Assembly (NCBI GenBank): GCA_900546775.1
Contig: UREM01000039.1
Span: 1-19,529, forward strand
Source: an uncultured Collinsella sp.
GTDB lineage: Bacteria; Actinomycetota; Coriobacteriia; Coriobacteriales; Coriobacteriaceae
Length of the DNA: 19,529 nt
Direction of reading: 5' to 3'
Position 1 is the first letter of the stretch. Each line of letters opens with the position of its first letter. The notes under the pieces are model-generated. The model saw only the letters and a list, made by a program, of their open reading frames with translations, was not told the origin of the DNA and searched no databases. Positions 6,938 to 14,570 of this stretch are shown here, one piece after another. Position numbers and translations under genes: made by a program.

Positions 6938-7780
6938 ATGGCAATCAAAGCCATCGCAATGGATATCGACGGTACGCTCACCAACGACCAAAAGGTCATC
7001 AGCTCGCGTACGCGCGAGAAGCTGCTCGCGGCGCAGGAGTCGGGCATTAAGCTCATCTTGGCTTCGGGCCGTCCCGCATGGGGGCTGCACGCCTTGGCGC
7101 AGGAGCTCGACCTTCAAAACCATGACGGTCTGCTAGTTGCCTTTAATGGCGCGCACGTCGTCGATGCCCAGACCGACGAGGTGCTGTTCGATCAGGCTAT
7201 GCCTGCCGACGAATTGCATCGCCTGATTGATCACCTGCGTAATTTTGACGTGATTCCTATGATTTCGCTTGGTCGCGATTTGCACGTCGAGGACTCGTAC
7301 CATTGCATGATCACGCTGCCTGGCGGCTCGCAGAAGAATATCGTCAAGTATGAGCGCGACGCGTGCGATCTTAAGATTCGCGAGGTGGAGAGCCTGCATG
7401 AGGTCGCTGATGCTTATCCCGTGGACAAGCTGCTGACGGCGGGCGATCCGACCTACCTGCAGGCGCATCACGAGGAGATGTATGCGCCCTTTAAGCAGAC
7501 GCTTTCGGGCATGTTTACGGCTGACTGGTACTTTGAGTACACGGCGCCCGGTATCGACAAGGCCCGCGCGCTCGAGGGTGCCCTGCCCAAGCTCGGCATC
7601 GATGCCAGCGAGGTCGTCTCGTTTGGCGACGGCCAGAACGACAAGTCCATGATCGAGTGGGCTGGTACCGGCGTCGCCATGGGTAACGCTGTCGATGAAG
7701 TCAAGGCCGTGGCCCAGATGGTGACCGCCAACAACAACGAAGACGGTATCGCGGTAGCACTTGACCAACTGCTGGGTTAG
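6938..7780 (+). CDS. Cof-type HAD-IIB family phosphatase
   Basis: The product has 280 aa. HAD motif I is MDIDGTLT with nucleophile D9 and acid/base D11. Motif II lies in LILASGR and motif IV is FGDGQNDKSM with D231 and D235. The large C2B cap domain between them and the length are typical of Cof/YidA-type phosphatases, which hydrolyse sugar phosphates, nucleotides or flavin phosphates; the substrate cannot be read from sequence. The ATG at 6938 follows AGGGAGG. Longer in-frame starts reach into the pgi terminator and are rejected. A terminator-like hairpin follows 22 nt after the stop. Confidence 0.93.
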   Translation: MAIKAIAMDIDGTLTNDQKVISSRTREKLLAAQESGIKLILASGRPAWGLHALAQELDLQNHDGLLVAFNGAHVVDAQTDEVLFDQAMPADELHRLIDHLRNFDVIPMISLGRDLHVEDSYHCMITLPGGSQKNIVKYERDACDLKIREVESLHEVADAYPVDKLLTAGDPTYLQAHHEEMYAPFKQTLSGMFTADWYFEYTAPGIDKARALEGALPKLGIDASEVVSFGDGQNDKSMIEWAGTGVAMGNAVDEVKAVAQMVTANNNEDGIAVALDQLLG

Positions 7781-7802
7781 AATCGCCGATAGTGCATGGT
7801 TC

Positions 7803-7828
7803 GGGCGTCCGCTTGCGGGCGCCCTTTT
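7803..7828 (+). terminator. Terminator or attenuator hairpin between the two HAD genes
   Basis: GGGCGTCCG (7803-7811) pairs with CGGGCGCCC (7816-7824) with a 4-nt loop, followed by TTTT. It ends only about 4 nt before the Shine-Dalgarno of the next gene (AGGGAGG, 7832-7838). It can therefore act on the leader of the downstream gene as well as end the upstream one. TAGAAT overlapping the upstream stop codon (7778-7783) could be a -10 for the downstream gene. Confidence 0.7.
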
Positions 7829-7843
7829 GCTAGGGAGGGTGCC

Positions 7844-8503
7844 GTGTCCGCATTTCCGTTCGACGCCGTTATCTTTGACATGGACGGCGTCATTGTCGAT
7901 ACCGAGTATTACTACCTGGGCGAGACTGCCGCGTTTGCCAAGGAGCTTGGGTTGAATCTGACCCAAGAGGAGTTGAACGGGCAGGTTGGTACCTCACATC
8001 AGTTCTTCCTGCATATGCTGGTCGATTGGTTTGAGCGCGCCGGTAAAGGGCACTTCACTGGCGAGGAAGCATTGGCCCGTTGGGACGAGTGGGCGCATAA
8101 GCGTCCGCGTGACTACCAGGCTTTGATTAACCCGGGCGCTGTGGATACGATTCGCGAGCTGCCGCGCCGCGGCGTTCGCGTGGCGCTTGCCAGCTCGTCT
8201 CCCATGGATAGCATCGAGGAAGTGCTCAATGCATGCGGGCTGTCGGATGCCTTTGAGTATGTGGTGAGCGGCGAGCAGTTTAAGGAGAGCAAGCCCGAGC
8301 CCGACATCTACCTGCATGCGCTGGACCTGTTGGGGCTGCCTGCGGTCCGTTGCTGCTGCGTTGAGGATTCGGTGCCTGGCATCACTGCCGGCAAGCGTGC
8401 CGGCCTGACGGTCATTGCCAAGCGCGAGGAGCGCTTTGGCTTTAGCCAGGATGCCGCGGACAAGATCATCGACCAGCTGCCGGAGCTGCTCACGCTTTCT
8501 TAG
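7844..8503 (+). CDS. HAD-IA family phosphatase, beta-phosphoglucomutase-like
   Basis: The product has 219 aa. Motif I is FDMDGVIVDTE (D12, D14), motif II lies in VALASSSP, motif III is the lysine of KESKPEPDIY, and motif IV is CVEDSVPGI. A helical C1 cap follows motif I. The arrangement is that of the beta-phosphoglucomutase/2-deoxyglucose-6-phosphatase group, so it either dephosphorylates a small sugar phosphate or isomerises one; the sequence does not decide. The start is GTG (7844), 5 nt after AGGGAGG; the in-frame ATG at 7796 lies before the hairpin and has no ribosome site. Confidence 0.92.
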   Translation: MSAFPFDAVIFDMDGVIVDTEYYYLGETAAFAKELGLNLTQEELNGQVGTSHQFFLHMLVDWFERAGKGHFTGEEALARWDEWAHKRPRDYQALINPGAVDTIRELPRRGVRVALASSSPMDSIEEVLNACGLSDAFEYVVSGEQFKESKPEPDIYLHALDLLGLPAVRCCCVEDSVPGITAGKRAGLTVIAKREERFGFSQDAADKIIDQLPELLTLS

Positions 8504-8587
8504 GAGCGCGGTAGTTGCGCGTTTTTCGGGTCTGATGAGTAAATAGCCGACATTTTGGTGCGCCACCTAGCATACTTTAAGCTAATG

Positions 8588-8626
8588 CGGGCTTAAGGAC
8601 TTGTTGAATGCCCTTAAGCCCGTTTT
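8588..8626 (+). terminator. Rho-independent terminator upstream of the GntR gene
   Basis: CGGGCTTAAGG (8588-8598) pairs perfectly with CCTTAAGCCCG (8612-8622) across a 13-nt loop, followed by TTTT. It closes the HAD phosphatase unit. A weak promoter for the regulator may overlap it (TTGAAT 8604, TAGACT 8626, 16-nt spacer). Confidence 0.85.
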
Positions 8627-8653
8627 AGACTTAATTGTGCTTGGAGAGGGTAT

Positions 8654-9397
8654 ATGCCACCGACTGAAGGGCTAACTGACGGTAAAGCAGCGATACCGCT
8701 GTACCAACAGGTTATCGATATCATCAAAAACGAAATCAACTCCGGTGCCTACAAGGCAGGTGCGCGGATACCCAACGAATTCGAATTGGCTGAGAGCTAT
8801 AAAGTTGGCCGCGTTACCGTGCGACGCGCTATTGAGGAGCTCGTCCAACAGGGCTATCTAACGAAGCGACAGGGGAAAGGCACGTTTGTCAATGCCCCCA
8901 AGCTCAAGCGCAAGATTCGCCAGAAGGATGACGTCCAGAGTTTTTCGGACGCATGCCGCGTTAACGGAATGGAACCGGGGGCGCGTGTCATTTCGAGAAA
9001 GATACTGCCGGCGGATTCCACCGAGGCACAGTTCTTTGGTGTTGCCGTTGGAACTGACTTGATCTGCGTTGAGCGCGTGCGTACTGCCGATGGCGTCCCT
9101 GTCATGCTCGAGAACAACATATATGTTTACGAGGACAACGCCTATCTATCAACGGCACCTCTATCTAACCAATCCATTTTTGAGTTCGTGCGCAACCGGA
9201 CGGGCCGCACGCCCGCGTTTACCGACCCATGCACGCTTGAGATCGCGTGTGCGTCGCCCGAGGTCGCTCGGTTGTTGGCAGTTCCCGTTGGCGAACCCTT
9301 GTTTTATATGGAAGCCTTCTTTTTCGATGAGCAGCGGCGGCCGTTTATCATCGGTCGTCAGCGGATCGTTGGGTCTCGCTACGTTTTTGACATCTAG
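8654..9397 (+). CDS. GntR family (HutC/UTRA) transcriptional regulator, likely of the sugar-amine operon
   Basis: The product has 247 aa. Residues about 14-80 are the winged helix-turn-helix (IPLYQQVIDIIKNEINSG, then VGRVTVRRAIEELVQQGYL and RQGKGTFV). Residues about 95-245 are the UTRA effector domain, ending in the family-typical RRPFIIGRQRIVGSRYVFDI. HutC-subfamily regulators bind operators as dimers and release them on binding a pathway metabolite, often a sugar phosphate. FrlR of the E. coli fructoselysine operon belongs to this group. The ATG at 8654 follows GGAGAGGG. Encoded immediately before the Frl-like operon, with its own terminator in between, it is the obvious candidate local repressor; that assignment is inference. 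Confidence 0.92.
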   Translation: MPPTEGLTDGKAAIPLYQQVIDIIKNEINSGAYKAGARIPNEFELAESYKVGRVTVRRAIEELVQQGYLTKRQGKGTFVNAPKLKRKIRQKDDVQSFSDACRVNGMEPGARVISRKILPADSTEAQFFGVAVGTDLICVERVRTADGVPVMLENNIYVYEDNAYLSTAPLSNQSIFEFVRNRTGRTPAFTDPCTLEIACASPEVARLLAVPVGEPLFYMEAFFFDEQRRPFIIGRQRIVGSRYVFDI

Positions 9398-9410
9398 GAC
9401 ATTGCGTATG

Positions 9411-9444
9411 AAAGCGCCCGGTGGATCATCTCACCGGGCGTTTC
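9411..9444 (+). terminator. Rho-independent terminator of the GntR gene
   Basis: CGCCCGGTG (9415-9423) pairs perfectly with CACCGGGCG (9432-9440), flanked by AAA and TTT. It starts 13 nt after the regulator stop and separates it from the operon. Confidence 0.85.
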
Positions 9445-9507
9445 CATACCGTTCACGGCGCAAACGCAACCGTTCAACCGCGTTGCGGCAATCAGTTTGA
9501 AATTATC

Positions 9508-9536
9508 TTGATGACGAGAAAAGCTGCTGGTAACCT
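9508..9536 (+). promoter_or_regulatory. Candidate promoter of the sugar-amine operon
   Basis: TTGATG (9508-9513) and TAACCT (9531-9536) are separated by 17 nt, with repeat elements immediately downstream. The -10 is poor, as may be expected of a regulated promoter. TATAGA (9536-9541) is an alternative -10. Confidence 0.4.
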
Positions 9537-9573
9537 ATAGAACGTCATAGAACGTTTGCCTTGTGCAAACGTT
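9537..9573 (+). promoter_or_regulatory. Composite operator: tandem 9-bp repeats plus perfect 9-bp inverted repeat
   Basis: ATAGAACGT occurs at 9537-9545 and again at 9547-9555, exactly one helical turn apart. Overlapping the second copy is a perfect inverted repeat, AACGTTTGC (9551-9559) with GCAAACGTT (9565-9573), separated by CTTGT. This lies just downstream of the presumed -10 and 43 nt before the transporter start. It is the natural binding region for the adjacent GntR regulator. The inverted repeat could also form an RNA hairpin in the leader. Confidence 0.6.
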
Positions 9574-9615
9574 GAAGCGAGATGCGATGCAGTCTCGAGT
9601 TCTTTGGAGGTATCT

Positions 9616-11079
9616 ATGTCAGATACGAAGGCGAAGAAGACAAACAGACGTTTTAAGTTCAAATTACCGCATGTCTATACGATCATGTTCTTGCTGATCG
9701 TTGTCTTTGCGGTCTTGACTTGGATCGTTCCCTCTGGTCAGTATCAGCGCAAGACGATTTCGACAGCGGCGGGCGAGCGTGAAGTCGCCGTTGCTGGAAC
9801 CTATGAACAGGTCGATAAGAACTACACCGATTCCGAGACCGGCGAGACCATCAATTTGGGGCAGGATATCTTCGCGGTCCTGCAAGCGCCCACTAAGGGC
9901 ATCCAGGAGGCTGCCGACGTCGTTGCGTTCGTCTTATTGATTGGCGGGTCGTTCGCAATCATCACCAAGACCAACGCTTTGAATGCCGGCATGAGCCGTG
10001 TGATTAAAAAGCTCAAGAACAAGGATATCCTCATCATTCCCATCACGATGACGTTGCTGTCCATTTGCGGCACCACGTTTGGTATGTCTGAGGAAGCCCT
10101 GCCGTTCTATGCCATCTTCATTCCCATCATGATGGGTATCGGTTATGACTCGATGACGGCATTCATCATCTGCTTCCTTGGTCCTAACCTGGGATATTGC
10201 GCTTCGACCATCGATCCGTTTAATGTTTTGATCGCCCAGGGCATCATTGGCATCGAGGGCAATCCGCAACTGTGGCTGCGCGCCGTTTCTTGGGTCATCT
10301 TCACTGCCGTCGGTATCGCATGGGCCATGCGCTACGCCATGCGCGTCAAGAAAAACCCCGAGTCGTCCATTACGTACGAGGACGATAAGCTCAAGCGTAT
10401 CGAGTTTTCCGTGACCGATGCCTCCATCGAGGAAGAGTTCACTACCCGTCAGAAGCTCGTGCTTATCGATTTTGCTTGCGGTATGGGCATTATCGTCTGG
10501 GGTCTTGTTACCCAGGGTTGGTACATGAATGAGATTTCCGCCGTGTTCCTTGGCATGGGCTTGCTTGCCGGTATCCTGGGCGGTCTTGACCAGCAGACGA
10601 TTGCTGAGGAGTTCGTTAAAGGTCTCGCCGACTTTGCGTACGCCGCCATCGTTATCGGTATCGCTCGCGGTATTCTGGTCATCGCTGAGGGCGGCATGAT
10701 CATCGACACCATCCTCCAGGCGCTCGCTACTGCGCTCGCCGGTGCACCCGCCGCCGTCTACACCACGTTTATGTATATCGTCCTTGGCCTACTCTCTTTG
10801 CTGGTTCCCTCGAGTTCTGGCCTGGCGGCACTCACCATGCCCGTTATGGGCCCCCTGACCGAGCTCATGGGCCTCAATCCCGAGGCGGCCGTTACCGCGC
10901 TCCAGTTTGCCAACCAGACCATCAACACCATCAGTCCCGTGGCGGGCATGACGGTTGCCGGCCTTGGCGTGGCTAAGATTTCGTTTGGCCAATGGTGGAA
11001 GACCATTTGGAAGTTCTTCATCTTCATGGTCGTCTTTGGCCTGATCGTAACTGCAATTTCTGGCATGCTTCCGGCGTAG
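9616..11079 (+). CDS. YfcC family (DcuC/ArsB-NhaD-like) membrane transporter
   Basis: The product has 487 aa with about a dozen hydrophobic segments, beginning at VYTIMFLLIVVFAVLTWIV after a basic N-terminus. IVPSGQYQR early on and a C-terminal half with LVPSSSGLAALTMPVMGPL and ANQTINTISPVAGMTV are typical of YfcC/C4-dicarboxylate-type carriers. Characterised relatives move amino acids or dicarboxylates by antiport or symport; the substrate here is unknown. As the first gene of the operon it is the likely importer of the sugar-amino-acid conjugate, whereas E. coli uses an APC-type permease (FrlA). The ATG at 9616 follows TTTGGAGG; the longer in-frame start at 9556 runs through the operator. 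Confidence 0.88.
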   Translation: MSDTKAKKTNRRFKFKLPHVYTIMFLLIVVFAVLTWIVPSGQYQRKTISTAAGEREVAVAGTYEQVDKNYTDSETGETINLGQDIFAVLQAPTKGIQEAADVVAFVLLIGGSFAIITKTNALNAGMSRVIKKLKNKDILIIPITMTLLSICGTTFGMSEEALPFYAIFIPIMMGIGYDSMTAFIICFLGPNLGYCASTIDPFNVLIAQGIIGIEGNPQLWLRAVSWVIFTAVGIAWAMRYAMRVKKNPESSITYEDDKLKRIEFSVTDASIEEEFTTRQKLVLIDFACGMGIIVWGLVTQGWYMNEISAVFLGMGLLAGILGGLDQQTIAEEFVKGLADFAYAAIVIGIARGILVIAEGGMIIDTILQALATALAGAPAAVYTTFMYIVLGLLSLLVPSSSGLAALTMPVMGPLTELMGLNPEAAVTALQFANQTINTISPVAGMTVAGLGVAKISFGQWWKTIWKFFIFMVVFGLIVTAISGMLPA

Positions 11080-11088
11080 GTGGTTGTG

Positions 11089-12672
11089 ATGTCTGATCGT
11101 TTGACGGTCCTGACGTCTAAGAGCGTCTTTACCGGTACGGGGGACCTGCCGTTTGAAGGTTTCGTAGCGGTCCGTGACAATCGAATTGAGGCGGTTGGCA
11201 CCAAGTGTGAGGCAGCTTCGTATTTGACCCAGGCGGACGAGGTAGTTGACCTGGGCGACCGCACCGTCATGCCTGGCCTGATCGATGTACATACCTTCTA
11301 TACAGGCTGGGCGCTGCGGACGTTGGGGTCTGATCTGTCCGGCATCGCTGATGCCAAAGAGGCCGTGTCGCTCTTGCGTGCATGGAAAGAAGATCATCCG
11401 GATTGCGCGGCGGCTTTTGGCCGCAACCTGCCCGAAACGTTGGCATCGGATGCCGAGAACGCAGATACGTCAGCTGTGTTTGACGATTGTTTTGGCGATA
11501 TCCCTGTCGTCTGCTTTACACCGGGTGCGGAGACCTGCGTTCTCAATGCTGCCGCCAGTGCGCGATACGGCTTCACACCCCAGGCGTGCTATGCCGAGAA
11601 GATCTGGCGCATGATGAGCGATTTCCTCGCGCTGCCCGAGGTACGTGCGGGGTATTCGGACTACATGAGCATGCTTAACGAGCGCGGCGTTACCGCCATC
11701 AAGGAGATGGCGTTTGATGACTACTACGGTTTTGCCGACGAAATGGCTCGCCGTGAGGAATCTGGTGAGCTGACGGTTCGCGTCTCTATGATGTCGCAGC
11801 CGGTGGGTGCCGGTGCAAATCTGTCGTATGCTCGCGAGGCACGAGAGCGCTTTCGGGGACCGTTCGTTCGTTTTTCTGGCTTCAACCGTATGACCGATCG
11901 CGGCGTATGGGCGGGGCTTGCCGAGATGATTGACCCCTATGAGGACACGGCCGATGCGGGAGCTGCCGGCAAGACGGTTGTCGAGGAGCCCGAGTGGGAT
12001 CTGATTGAGAACGAGCTGCGCGCAATTGATGCTGACGGCTTCCGATATTCTTTGCATTGCCAGGGCGATGGCGCCGTTCGTCGCACCGTGGCGCTCTATG
12101 CCTCGCTGCCTCGAGACGAGCATGGACGGTTGCTTCGCCGCCATGCGATTACCGATCTCGAGAACTCTGACCCGACCGATCTTGTCGAGTTTGGCAAGTT
12201 AGGTGGAATTTGCGAGGTCTATCCGCAGATTCTGACGCTGGACCGGCGCGAGGATTGCCTGTCGATGATGCGTCGACAAATTGGCGAGACGCGACTTTTG
12301 CACAGCTGGAATCGCCGCGGCATGGAAGATTCCGGATGCACGGTGTGCTGTGGTACGGATTTGCCACTGCTGATTCCGAGCCTGGGCGAGTCAATCTACA
12401 GCGCGTGCGGTGGATACTTCGACGATGGACTGCCCGTGAATGAGGCCAACGCGCTGACGCTTGTCGAGCTCTTGCGTGCTTGGACAGCCGGGGGCGCGTA
12501 CGATCTGATGCGCGAAGACGAACTGGGTACGCTTGAGGTCGGCAAGCTTGCCGATATCTGCGTGCTCGATCGGGATGTGTTCGACCTTGATTATCGCGAC
12601 GCACGCGATCTTTCGGTTGATATGACGATGTCGGACGGACAAATCGTGTTCGATCGAAATAAGGAGGCATAA
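11089..12672 (+). CDS. Amidohydrolase family 3 (YtcJ-like) protein with an altered metal site
   Basis: The product has 527 aa. The N-terminal beta-sandwich (VLTSKSVFTGTGDLPFEGFVAVRDNRIEAVG) leads into VMPGLIDVH, and the C-terminus has the usual GTLEVGKLADICVLDRDVF, so the fold is that of YtcJ-type metal-dependent hydrolases. Key positions differ. The N-terminal HxH is H68-T-F70, and the RHxIEH pattern is R-H352-A-I-T-D356. H323 (SLHCQGDGA) and D424 (CCGTDLP) remain. Relatives hydrolyse amides or formamides; here the active site may bind one metal or work differently. The ATG at 11089 follows TAGGTGG, 9 nt after the transporter stop, so the two are probably coupled. A role in trimming acylated sugar-amines is speculation. 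Confidence 0.85.
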   Translation: MSDRLTVLTSKSVFTGTGDLPFEGFVAVRDNRIEAVGTKCEAASYLTQADEVVDLGDRTVMPGLIDVHTFYTGWALRTLGSDLSGIADAKEAVSLLRAWKEDHPDCAAAFGRNLPETLASDAENADTSAVFDDCFGDIPVVCFTPGAETCVLNAAASARYGFTPQACYAEKIWRMMSDFLALPEVRAGYSDYMSMLNERGVTAIKEMAFDDYYGFADEMARREESGELTVRVSMMSQPVGAGANLSYAREARERFRGPFVRFSGFNRMTDRGVWAGLAEMIDPYEDTADAGAAGKTVVEEPEWDLIENELRAIDADGFRYSLHCQGDGAVRRTVALYASLPRDEHGRLLRRHAITDLENSDPTDLVEFGKLGGICEVYPQILTLDRREDCLSMMRRQIGETRLLHSWNRRGMEDSGCTVCCGTDLPLLIPSLGESIYSACGGYFDDGLPVNEANALTLVELLRAWTAGGAYDLMREDELGTLEVGKLADICVLDRDVFDLDYRDARDLSVDMTMSDGQIVFDRNKEA

Positions 12673-12673
12673 G

Positions 12674-13525
12674 ATGTCTGAATCCAAACCGACGCTGCGC
12701 CGCGAACAGATTGCGGGCATGAATATCCACTACATCATGTGGTCGCTCGATTATTTCCTTGATGTGCAGCAGCGTTTGGGCTTTGAGTCCATTGAGCTGT
12801 GGTGTGCGGAGCCGCATGTGACGCTCGACCACACGGGCTACTTTGAGGCTGAGGTCCTGGCGAAAAAGGCTGCAGGCCGTGGGCTTAGGTATCGTACTCT
12901 GTGCCCCGAGAATGTTGTCTATCCTTGGCAGTACTGCGCACGCAAACCGCTGCATGAACAGCGCAGCCTGGCGTACTTTAAGCACGGCATTGAGCTTGCC
13001 GAGGTACTTGGGTGCGACCGTATGTCCGTCAACTCGGGCTGGGGCGACTGGGACGAGGACCGCGAGGAAGCCTGGAAGCGCAGCCGCGAGCACTTGTCCA
13101 TTCTGGCGGAGTATGCCGGCGAGCACGGTCTGGTGCTTACGATGGAAAGCCTGCGTCCCGAGGAGAGCAACCTTGTAACGACGGTTTCCGATGCGAAGCG
13201 CATGATTGACGAGGTCGCGAGCCCGTACTTACAGCCCATGGTTGATACAACCGCGATGGGCGTTGCGGGCGAGACGCTCGAGGACTGGTTTGCCGCCTTT
13301 GGTGATGGGGCAATTCACGAGATGCACTTTATCGACGGTGACCCGTATGGCCATCTGGTGTGGGGCGATGGCAAGCACGATATGGACGCCTTCGTCGCCA
13401 CGCTTAATGCCCATGGTTTCGATGGCATGCTGGGCCAGGAAATCACGGACGGGCGTTACTACGATGACCCGGCGGCGGCAGATGCCAAGAACATGGCCGC
13501 ATTCGAGAAATATCTGATTGACTAA
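12674..13525 (+). CDS. FrlC-like sugar epimerase (TIM-barrel, xylose isomerase-like)
   Basis: The product has 283 aa. GFESIELWCAEPHV, LCPENVVYPWQY, MESLRPEESNLV and PMVDTTAMGV follow the order and spacing I remember from E. coli FrlC (fructoselysine 3-epimerase, which converts psicoselysine to fructoselysine). The metal-ligand tetrad of the AP-endonuclease-2-type barrel is complete: E158, D191, H218 and E256. It is therefore probably an active epimerase feeding the deglycase pathway; the exact conjugate is unknown. The ATG at 12674 follows AAGGAGG, and only 1 nt separates it from the preceding stop, so it is translationally coupled to the amidohydrolase. Confidence 0.85.
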   Translation: MSESKPTLRREQIAGMNIHYIMWSLDYFLDVQQRLGFESIELWCAEPHVTLDHTGYFEAEVLAKKAAGRGLRYRTLCPENVVYPWQYCARKPLHEQRSLAYFKHGIELAEVLGCDRMSVNSGWGDWDEDREEAWKRSREHLSILAEYAGEHGLVLTMESLRPEESNLVTTVSDAKRMIDEVASPYLQPMVDTTAMGVAGETLEDWFAAFGDGAIHEMHFIDGDPYGHLVWGDGKHDMDAFVATLNAHGFDGMLGQEITDGRYYDDPAAADAKNMAAFEKYLID

Positions 13526-13587
13526 AACAACTATCGGCCACGCAGCCAACGTCATTGATTGCGGACCAAACAAGAAAGGAACTGGAT

Positions 13588-14556
13588 ATGAACGCACACG
13601 ATCTGATCAAAGAGGCAATTGCCGAGAAGGGCAAGTTCGACAGCGTCTACTGGATTGCTTGCGGTGGCTCCATGATCGATTTGATCCCGGCTCATGAGCT
13701 TCTGCAGCGCGAGGCAACCACCTTCACTTCGTATATCTATACGGCTCGCGAGTTTGATATCATGCGCCCGCGCCGCTTGGGTGAGAAATCCCTGGTCATT
13801 GCTTGCAGCCACAGCGGCAACACCCCCGAGGTCGTCGAGGGCTGTGAGATTGCCCTTGCTGCCGGCGCTACGGTTATCGCCCAGACCGACAACGCTGGAT
13901 CCAAGATTGACTCCGGCAAGTGGACCACGTGGGTCTACCCGTGGGGCGAGGGCGTGCCGCAGGCCGAGGTCCCCGCTGGCATTTCGCTGTCGCTTGCGGC
14001 CGAGCTGCTCGATCAGCAGGAGGGCTACGCCGATCTTGCCGATATGTATGCCGGTATCGCCGAGATGGATAAGATTCTTCCCCCGGCACGTGAGAAGGTA
14101 AATGCCGAGCTAGGCGATCGTTTTGCCAAGCTTTGCCAGGAGCACGAGTTCTTCTACATTCTGGGCAGCGGTCCCAACTTTAGCCAGACCTACGGTTTCG
14201 CTATCTGCTCTCTTATGGAGATGCAGTGGCAGCACTGCAGCTACATCCACTCTGCCGAGTACTTCCACGGCCCCTTCGAGGCTACTCAGGATGGCGTTTT
14301 TTACTTCCTGCAGATGGGCTCCAGCGAGTGCCGTGCTATGGACGAGCGCGCCCTTGCGTTCCTTAAGACGCATACCGATACGCTGATGGTGCTCGATGCC
14401 AAGGAGTACGGTATGGAAGCCGTGCCGGCGAGCGTCCGTGCCTATCTGGACCCGGTGCTGTTCTACGCCATGAACTGCGAGCTGCGTGCTGCACGCGGCA
14501 AGGTGTTTGATCACGATCCCGATTTCCGTCGCTATATGGGTGTTGTCGAGTACTAG
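13588..14556 (+). CDS. frlB: SIS-domain fructosamine-6-phosphate deglycase (FrlB-like)
   Basis: The product has 322 aa with two SIS domains. SVYWIACGGSMIDLIPAHELL and VIACSHSGNTPEVVEG (S74-H75-S76-G77-N78-T79) correspond closely to the phosphosugar-binding loops of FrlB-type deglycases, which split a 6-phosphorylated Amadori product into glucose-6-phosphate and the free amine (lysine for FrlB). LGSGPNFSQTYGFAICSLMEMQWQHCSYIHSAEYFHGPFE is the second-domain signature of the glucosamine-6-phosphate deaminase/deglycase group, with a candidate catalytic E/H pair. The ATG at 13588 follows AAGAAAGGA. It sits between the FrlC-like and FrlD-like genes, the expected company. The bound amine cannot be read from sequence. 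Confidence 0.88.
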   Translation: MNAHDLIKEAIAEKGKFDSVYWIACGGSMIDLIPAHELLQREATTFTSYIYTAREFDIMRPRRLGEKSLVIACSHSGNTPEVVEGCEIALAAGATVIAQTDNAGSKIDSGKWTTWVYPWGEGVPQAEVPAGISLSLAAELLDQQEGYADLADMYAGIAEMDKILPPAREKVNAELGDRFAKLCQEHEFFYILGSGPNFSQTYGFAICSLMEMQWQHCSYIHSAEYFHGPFEATQDGVFYFLQMGSSECRAMDERALAFLKTHTDTLMVLDAKEYGMEAVPASVRAYLDPVLFYAMNCELRAARGKVFDHDPDFRRYMGVVEY

Positions 14557-14570
14557 AAGGGGCAAAGGCC

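Noticed and set aside
7133..7966. 277-codon minus-strand frame over the two HAD genes
   Set aside because: It overlaps two well-supported plus-strand HAD genes, has no family motif and crosses a terminator hairpin.
12149..13126. 325-codon minus-strand frame over the amidohydrolase and epimerase
   Set aside because: Its arginine-rich, low-complexity translation is typical of shadows in GC-rich DNA, and it is antisense to two recognised genes.
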